From: Candidatus Woesearchaeota archaeon
GTDB lineage: Archaea > Nanobdellota > Nanobdellia > Woesearchaeales > GW2011-AR9
NCBI GenBank assembly: GCA_018303045.1
Contig: JAGVYX010000003.1
Location: forward strand, 1 to 9,508
DNA length: 9,508 nt
Direction: 5' to 3'
A model generated the notes under the pieces. It saw only the letters and a list, made by a program, of their open reading frames with translations. It did no database searches and was not told where the DNA came from. Both the position numbers and the translations under genes were made by a program. This document shows, piece after piece, positions 4,160 to 9,508 of the stretch (positions are counted from its first letter, which is position 1; each line of letters starts with the position of its first letter).

Positions 4160-6637
4160 ATGGTGTATAAAAGAGGCAGTAGAGATAGCAGTAATTCTAA
4201 AGGTCAGGTTACGGTATTCATTATCATCGGGATCGTAATATTATTTACTTTTGCCGGGGTGTTATTTATTACCAAGACCGTTACTAAAGAGAAATTTCTT
4301 ACCGAAGGAGAACCGTTGATCAGCCGCGTGCCGCAGGCTTTTGCGCCGCTGCAACTGTATACTGAAAACTGCCTAAATTTAATTGCTAAGCAGGGGCTGC
4401 TTCTGGTAGGACAGCAAGGCGGCTACACTAATCCTGCTGTTCTGGGCGAATATTCTCTTTCTCAGGTTACGGAGTCTGCTGGAATAAATTTAGAACCAAC
4501 CAAGGTGCCTTACTGGTGGCATAACCAGGAGCCTAATTCTGCCAATAAAGTAACTTACGGATCCTTCCAGCCGCCATTGACTGGAAAGGACCAGTTTAGC
4601 GTGGAAAAGCAGTTGGAACGCTATGTTGAAGAGCATTTGGATAACTGTTTAGATAATTTTGAGTTATTAAAGCAGCGGGGATTTGATATTGAAGTTAAAG
4701 AGAGTAAAACGGTTGATGTAAGCATTCGTGATGAGGCGGTAGGTTTTACGCTTAAAATGGAAATTGATGCGGCTGCGGCTGGCGCTAAAGCCGAACTGGA
4801 CACTTTTTTTGTTTCCCTGCCTTTGCAGTTGAAGCATTATTATGAAGTAGCTGATTTAATCAGGAAAACCCAGCAGGAATTTCACTTTTTGGAAAAGCAG
4901 GGGCTGGAATTGTTGACTAGTTATTCTAGGAAAAGCCCAACGGCTTTTGCTCCAACTTCCGACGTATCTTTTGATTTATTTTCGGCATTGTCCTGGAGCG
5001 AAGCCCAGCTGAAAGGAAAGTACCAAGAGCTGTTAATCTCTTACGTGCCGCTGCTGAGGTTTTTGGGCAGCAGCAATTTTTATTTCTCGCAATTTGCAAA
5101 CGGCGGAGCGTTAAACCAAAAATTGCTGGATAATATGGTTATCCCCCTAGCCGGAGCGGAAGACTTGGAGGTGAGGTTTGATTATTTAGGCTGGGAGCCT
5201 TACTTTAAAACCAATAGTGAGGGAGATGTTATCAGGCCCAACAGCCAGTTTATCAATTATGATATTCTGCAGTTTGGCTCGCAGCAGTATGAAACGCATT
5301 ATGACATCAGTTACCCGGCGCTGGTTACGATTACTGATAATGCCGCTTTTAATGGAGAAGGGTATAATTTTGTTTTTGCTTTGGAATCCAATATCAGAAA
5401 TAATGGCTTTGCCGCAGATGGTCCGGGGGAAGAAAAGTATCTCCGCAGCTTATCGCCGCTGGCCTGCAAAAAAAATCAAAGAACTACCGAATTAATTAAA
5501 ACAGTAGTGGTAGATAGTTTCACCAAAGAGCCTTTAGAAGCGGTCAGAATTGGCTTTTCCATTCCCGAACAAGCCGAATGCGAGATGGGCTTGACCGATA
5601 GATCTGGCGCAATGGAAGAAAAGTATCCGGCAGTGTATGGCGGGGAAATTAATTTTATCAAGCCGGGATATTTAACCAACTTTTACCCGATTGACACGTA
5701 CAAGAAAAAAGATACGCCTTTGCTGCTGGGCTATGCTGTAGCCGGGGCAACTGCCGGAGACCGGGTTATTGAATTAGACCGGAGGCAGACCGTTCCGGTA
5801 ACCGCGCAAAAAAAGTTGTTTCAAAAATGTTTGGTGCCCCTGGAATGCAAATACACGTCAGGAGCGGCTGCTGTGGTGCTGCCTTATAATGATATTACCT
5901 GTGAAGAAGGCCAGCGGCAATGTTTCTTTAGCCAGAGCCGAACCGGCAGCGGGTCTATTCTGCAGAGCAATCCTGCTTTTAGAATTACAGCCAACAACAG
6001 CTTAAGCCGGATTCAGGAGTATTATTTCAGCAACAATGCGGTTAATCTGGATGCGGAAGAGCAGGCGATAATCACTTTTGAGCGGGTGTCCGGATTTAAC
6101 GATGCTACCAGGCAGGCCAGCCATGTGGCCACGGCCGCAGTTAATGGAAATCAGCCGGGGTCGGTAGATTTATTCCCGGGAAGATACAAAGTTTCAGCCC
6201 TAGTCAGCGATCAACGAGAATATGTCATTCCTAGAGACGAGCGTTGTTTCCAGTTTGATATTGTTACCTGGGAGACGCAGACCTGCGTTAATTTAGAAGA
6301 AATGCGCTTGCAGGGGCAAATGACGGGAAATTTCCGCTGGGAAACCCCGGCGACTTATTTTGAAGTTAAACCTGAGGACTTGTATACTGCCAGAGGGTTA
6401 ACGGTATATGTTCCAGTTCAAGACTGGCAGAATGTGCCTCCGGTAGTATCGGCCAGACAGCATCAGTGCGGCTCCTTTTCCTGTCTTCCCGGATTAGGCT
6501 GCGCCTTTGAAATTTGCAGTGACTCTTCAGTGCCCGTTCCGGCCAGAGTAATTGAGGATTTAGGAGCCGCTTCCAAAATAAGCGAAATTTCCGCAGAAGC
6601 CAGTTATCGGAGAGCTTTAGAGCCGCGATGGACATAA
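4160..6637 (+). CDS. Large envelope protein with class III (type IV pilin-like) signal and Ig-like/regulatory domain
   Basis: This 825-aa protein is predicted to be anchored in or exported across the membrane. Residues 14-17 are KGQV, followed by TVFIIIGIVILF: a positively charged, polar leader, a prepilin-peptidase-type site after Gly15 and a hydrophobic helix (~17-38) that remains after cleavage. The usual Glu at +5 of pilins is absent (Phe20). The rest, about 780 residues, is far longer than a pilin and must be extracellular. It has an N-terminal region with CLNLIAKQGLLLVGQQGGY (71-89) and a conserved-looking C163; a segment at ~444-540 (VVVDSFTKEPLEAVRIGF ... GLTDRSG ... FIKPGYL) resembling carboxypeptidase-regulatory-like Ig folds; and Cys clusters at 557/563, 581/588, 697/709 and 770/775/781/786, probably disulfides. 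I associate this architecture with DPANN archaea but know no function. It precedes another secreted protein by 33 bp, so they are likely co-expressed and may interact. Confidence 0.85.
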   Translation: MVYKRGSRDSSNSKGQVTVFIIIGIVILFTFAGVLFITKTVTKEKFLTEGEPLISRVPQAFAPLQLYTENCLNLIAKQGLLLVGQQGGYTNPAVLGEYSLSQVTESAGINLEPTKVPYWWHNQEPNSANKVTYGSFQPPLTGKDQFSVEKQLERYVEEHLDNCLDNFELLKQRGFDIEVKESKTVDVSIRDEAVGFTLKMEIDAAAAGAKAELDTFFVSLPLQLKHYYEVADLIRKTQQEFHFLEKQGLELLTSYSRKSPTAFAPTSDVSFDLFSALSWSEAQLKGKYQELLISYVPLLRFLGSSNFYFSQFANGGALNQKLLDNMVIPLAGAEDLEVRFDYLGWEPYFKTNSEGDVIRPNSQFINYDILQFGSQQYETHYDISYPALVTITDNAAFNGEGYNFVFALESNIRNNGFAADGPGEEKYLRSLSPLACKKNQRTTELIKTVVVDSFTKEPLEAVRIGFSIPEQAECEMGLTDRSGAMEEKYPAVYGGEINFIKPGYLTNFYPIDTYKKKDTPLLLGYAVAGATAGDRVIELDRRQTVPVTAQKKLFQKCLVPLECKYTSGAAAVVLPYNDITCEEGQRQCFFSQSRTGSGSILQSNPAFRITANNSLSRIQEYYFSNNAVNLDAEEQAIITFERVSGFNDATRQASHVATAAVNGNQPGSVDLFPGRYKVSALVSDQREYVIPRDERCFQFDIVTWETQTCVNLEEMRLQGQMTGNFRWETPATYFEVKPEDLYTARGLTVYVPVQDWQNVPPVVSARQHQCGSFSCLPGLGCAFEICSDSSVPVPARVIEDLGAASKISEISAEASYRRALEPRWT

Positions 6638-6670
6638 AAAGTGGCATAAAAAATCCGGTCTGAAAAAATA

Positions 6671-9508
6671 ATGAACTTAAAAAAATTAATGGGCATATGG
6701 ATGGCGGTTTTAATAGTCAGTTTGCCTCTCTATACGGCTAATGCTTTAGCAGCTACAGTCAGAATAACTAAAAATACCGGAACGGCGGGAGTTGACGGAT
6801 TTATCAATGCTCGCGGCGATACTTGGAGTGTAGAGGCTGCGATTACTAATGCTGCCGAGGTTGCTCCTGAACAAGTGCGACTGCAGGCAGGGCAATTAAC
6901 CGAACCATTTAATTCTTGTTCATCTGGAACTTTGGGAACGGTGTGCAGTTATGAAAGTAATCTGGAAAATGGAATTCGAGAAGACAATTATCCATTTACC
7001 GTAAATTATCAAGGTGTTTCCCAATCAGGCATAATTAAAGCTGATGGCAGCGCTCCGCAAGTTACCGGTTTGCGGGCGGAACAGAAAACCGATGGAACGA
7101 TTGATTTGTCTTTCACTGCAGCAGACCGGGGAGATGGGTTGGCTGCTATTGAAGTTCTTAATGATGCTAATGCAGTATTACAGACGGTGGAAGTAGAAGC
7201 CGGCAGGAACGAATTGCAGTTTAATGGCAAACTGCAGGGAATAAATTCCGGTGAAGGCGTCCGCGTGATTAAGGTTAAAGCTAAAGACCGCTTAGGGCAT
7301 GAAACGATAACCAGCGGTGTTTCCTTTAGAGCCGATTTTATTGCGCCAATAGCCGAGAAAGTAAACATTACTGCGCTAGGCCGGTTTATCGGGATAACTG
7401 CTTTCAAGTCCAATATTATTGTTGACCTGCGGGAAACCAGCGACTTGCTGCCTGGAATGGTCCGTGTTTCTTCAGCCAGGACGTCATTGCAGAACACTAA
7501 TCCTAGCGAATGCCTGCGCGATGCGGATGAATTTAATTTATGGCACTGCGCCTTTAGTGAAGTGAACATTAATCCAGCCGAAACAGTTAGTTTTGATATT
7601 TATGCTGAAGACCGGTCAGGAAACAGCGCCACAGCCAGCAAAAGTTTGTCTTATACTTTGGATAATAAAGCTCCAATTGCGGTATTCTTTGGCACCGAAC
7701 GAATCTTTGACGGGCATAGTTATGTTGGTTCAGGAAATAATCGGATCGTGCTGAAATATACTGAAGAAGGCGCCGGCATAACTCAGGAGGGAATCAGAGC
7801 TAATTTGCAGAGCGTGGGCGGTTCAGTTAGCCAAGCTCCGGATTATTTCAACGCCACTTCTCAGGAAGCCTACTGGAATCTGCGCGGCGGAACCGGCGGA
7901 GCCAGAATAAGTTTAGTTAAATTGCAGGATTTGGCCGGGAATGAAGATCCCTCGCAGTTGGCGGAAACGGGTTTAATTGTGGATAACACCGGCCCCCGAA
8001 TTGAGCGATTGGAAATTCTGGGCGTTTCCGAGCAGAATGAACACACGTTCTTTCAGAGCCAGGACCAGTTAAAATTTGTGTTCACCGTTCGCGAGGACAG
8101 CGGATTGCAGCTGCTGGTTAATTTGGATAAATTAGCGGATAATGCTTTATTAAAATATCCTGCCCGCGGCACGATCCCTGCCGGCTGGCTGGAACTTACC
8201 CATGATGACGGCTGCGAACGTTTGGAAGGCAAATGGGAATGCAGTTTGTTAGTGCCGGAACCGTTGAGAAGCGGAACCGGCCGGGAAGTTGATTTAGAGA
8301 TAAAAATTAGGGATACCGCCGGAAATGAGGCTTCTTATGATGGGGCAGTAGAGCCGCGCAATGTGGAGCGGACAGTTAGCCGCGGCAAATATAAAATTAA
8401 ATTATTAGGGTTGTCTGAAGAAGAGGATCCGGATTTCTGGGAAGTGCAGAATGTAAGATTCCAGCCGTCATTTGTGGATTTGGATACCGTGTCTTTAGCG
8501 CCGACCAGAGCGCAGGCCGTGGTAACTTTAACCAGCCCGGAATTGGATGCGGAAGTTCTGACGGTAAATTTGGGAAGGTGCGAGCCTAAAGAAAATGCCC
8601 CTAAACTGCGCAACACGCTGTTTTATGGCGGCATTGAGCCGGGCGGGGAAAATAATCCTGCGGTGAATATTGCCTTGGAATTTGAGCCGTTTGATGGTCG
8701 AGCTCACTTTAAGGTTGGCGCTGGCCGGCGTTTTGACAAAGCTATTGCTGAATATGAATGCCAGTTGGAAATATTTACCAAGCTGGGAAGGCGGTCGGTG
8801 CGCGTGGCGGAGATACAAAGTGTTCCTCTAAAAGTGGCCTTTGCTTTCAGCAAAAATGGCGCTTTGGATGAAAATCTGGCTTTGAAAGTTAAAGAGCTGA
8901 AAGAAAATGACTTGTTTAAACTCAGCAATGTGTTAAGTTATTTGGCTACAGTGGTTAAGTTCTTGAATTTTGCCGCGCAGTTAATACAGATTATCGTTAA
9001 TGTAAACCAGTTTATTGATTTATTTGCCACCAGCGCTAAGACACAAATTGCCACCTTTAGAACTCAACCAGAAGCTGAAGTAGTTGGTTCCGAAGCCTGG
9101 ATTACGGCCATAAAAGGAGCTTGTTATTCAACTCAAGTTGGCAGTAGCGGAACTTGGGAAATCGTTAAAACCTTGCAAATACCGATGAATATTCTAGCTT
9201 GCAATCCAGGAGTAGCTACAGGCGGAAAGAACCCCGACGGTTCAGACGAGTTTAGCTGGGGTTTAGGATGGTATGGCAAGTATCAAAGAACAATTTTAGA
9301 AACTTATAATCTCGCTTCCGGAAGAACGCTTTTAGGCGTGCCAGCATCATCATTGCAGGAAAATTTATGGGCTTCCATGGCGGGATTATGCATCCCTGGT
9401 ATTATTTTAAATATAGAAAAGCTCAGAGAATTGCACTGCCGGAAAATTATTTGTTATGGCCGGGAAGTTCCGGCGGGTATCGCGACTATAGAATCATGCG
9501 ATAAATTG
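6671..9508 (+). CDS. Very large secreted surface protein with repeated Ig-like segments (3' end outside window)
   Basis: The frame is open from ATG 6671 to the last base (946 codons, no stop). MNLKKLMGIW, a hydrophobic core and YTANALA with likely cleavage before Ala28 form a Sec signal peptide. Then come several beta-rich segments, each ending in a loop of the type 'AxDrsGN' (KAKDRLGH ~203-210, YAEDRSGN ~311-318, KLQDLAGN ~417-424, KIRDTAGN ~545-552) and often followed by 'vDNtgPrI' or 'lDNkaPia', the pattern of bacterial-type Ig-like domains in adhesins. Cys pairs (83/92, 281/293, 515/524, 637/697) look structural. Residues ~750-787 form a long hydrophobic or amphipathic helix. Then a Cys/Trp-rich region (C818, C844, WGLGWYGKYQ, AGLCIPGIILN, C923, C928, C943) that I recognise from large DPANN envelope proteins. 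No earlier start is possible (in-frame TAA at 6647). Function unknown: adhesin or cell-surface scaffold is an inference. Confidence 0.86.
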   Translation, partial: MNLKKLMGIWMAVLIVSLPLYTANALAATVRITKNTGTAGVDGFINARGDTWSVEAAITNAAEVAPEQVRLQAGQLTEPFNSCSSGTLGTVCSYESNLENGIREDNYPFTVNYQGVSQSGIIKADGSAPQVTGLRAEQKTDGTIDLSFTAADRGDGLAAIEVLNDANAVLQTVEVEAGRNELQFNGKLQGINSGEGVRVIKVKAKDRLGHETITSGVSFRADFIAPIAEKVNITALGRFIGITAFKSNIIVDLRETSDLLPGMVRVSSARTSLQNTNPSECLRDADEFNLWHCAFSEVNINPAETVSFDIYAEDRSGNSATASKSLSYTLDNKAPIAVFFGTERIFDGHSYVGSGNNRIVLKYTEEGAGITQEGIRANLQSVGGSVSQAPDYFNATSQEAYWNLRGGTGGARISLVKLQDLAGNEDPSQLAETGLIVDNTGPRIERLEILGVSEQNEHTFFQSQDQLKFVFTVREDSGLQLLVNLDKLADNALLKYPARGTIPAGWLELTHDDGCERLEGKWECSLLVPEPLRSGTGREVDLEIKIRDTAGNEASYDGAVEPRNVERTVSRGKYKIKLLGLSEEEDPDFWEVQNVRFQPSFVDLDTVSLAPTRAQAVVTLTSPELDAEVLTVNLGRCEPKENAPKLRNTLFYGGIEPGGENNPAVNIALEFEPFDGRAHFKVGAGRRFDKAIAEYECQLEIFTKLGRRSVRVAEIQSVPLKVAFAFSKNGALDENLALKVKELKENDLFKLSNVLSYLATVVKFLNFAAQLIQIIVNVNQFIDLFATSAKTQIATFRTQPEAEVVGSEAWITAIKGACYSTQVGSSGTWEIVKTLQIPMNILACNPGVATGGKNPDGSDEFSWGLGWYGKYQRTILETYNLASGRTLLGVPASSLQENLWASMAGLCIPGIILNIEKLRELHCRKIICYGREVPAGIATIESCDKL

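Noticed and set aside
6628..6663. 11-codon ORF overlapping the end of the 825-aa gene
   Set aside because: Too short and ordinary; it ends 7 bp before the next ATG and could at most aid coupling, with no supporting signal.
7009..7569. Minus-strand 186-aa open frame
   Set aside because: Antisense to the large Ig-like secreted protein, low-complexity Ser/Pro/Leu content, no motif; a shadow.
1..9508. A CPR bacterial origin for the contig, suggested by the MetRS
   Set aside because: The class III signal, the TATA-box spacing, the lack of Shine-Dalgarno sites and the DPANN-type secreted proteins fit an archaeon better; transfer of metG explains the MetRS.
1..9508. tRNA or rRNA genes, CRISPR arrays
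   Set aside because: By eye I found no tRNA T-loop/acceptor pattern, no rRNA-like sequence and no regularly spaced repeats; the tandem repeats present are short and adjacent.

Overview
The window most likely comes from a DPANN archaeon of the Woesearchaeota/Pacearchaeota (Nanoarchaeota) type. Four things point there: TATA boxes (TTTATAA, TTTAATAA, TTTATAAA) about 25 bp ahead of start codons with almost no leader and no Shine-Dalgarno site; an N-terminus KGQVTVFIIIGI that matches an archaeal class III (type IV pilin-like) signal; a second secreted protein whose C-terminal Cys/Trp-rich pattern I associate with large DPANN surface proteins; and a compact archaeal-style toxin-antitoxin operon. 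The lineage is inferred from sequence character alone.

Layout. Bases 1-140 hold, on the minus strand, the first 46 codons of a BRO-N domain protein cut by the window edge. Bases 141-450 have no convincing gene but contain several short hairpins and a repeated motif. Bases 451-612 hold a small hydrophobic ORF disrupted by a 28-bp tandem duplication. Bases 663-2729 encode methionyl-tRNA synthetase of bacterial type with a C-terminal tRNA-binding OB fold. Convergent to it, bases 3405-2805 (minus) form a three-gene toxin-antitoxin-like operon: a RelE-family toxin broken by one extra base in a G5/C5 run, a 38-aa helical peptide and a 45-aa antitoxin-like protein, the last two overlapping by ATGA. 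Bases 3437-3552 form a folded, gene-free element, and bases ~3559-4092 an IS200-type insertion sequence with intact tnpA (minus) and a matched hairpin at each end.

Bases 4160-9508 (plus) carry two very large envelope proteins 33 bp apart. The first is an 825-aa protein held by a class III signal/transmembrane segment. The second is a protein of at least 946 aa with a Sec signal peptide and a run of Ig-like segments, continuing past the window. Their shared orientation, tight spacing and single visible promoter suggest co-expression of a cell-surface structure or attachment system whose function I cannot name.

The core gene (metG) is therefore flanked by accessory material: BRO-N gene, broken toxin operon, IS200 element and structured repeats. 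The large secreted pair begins just beyond the IS.
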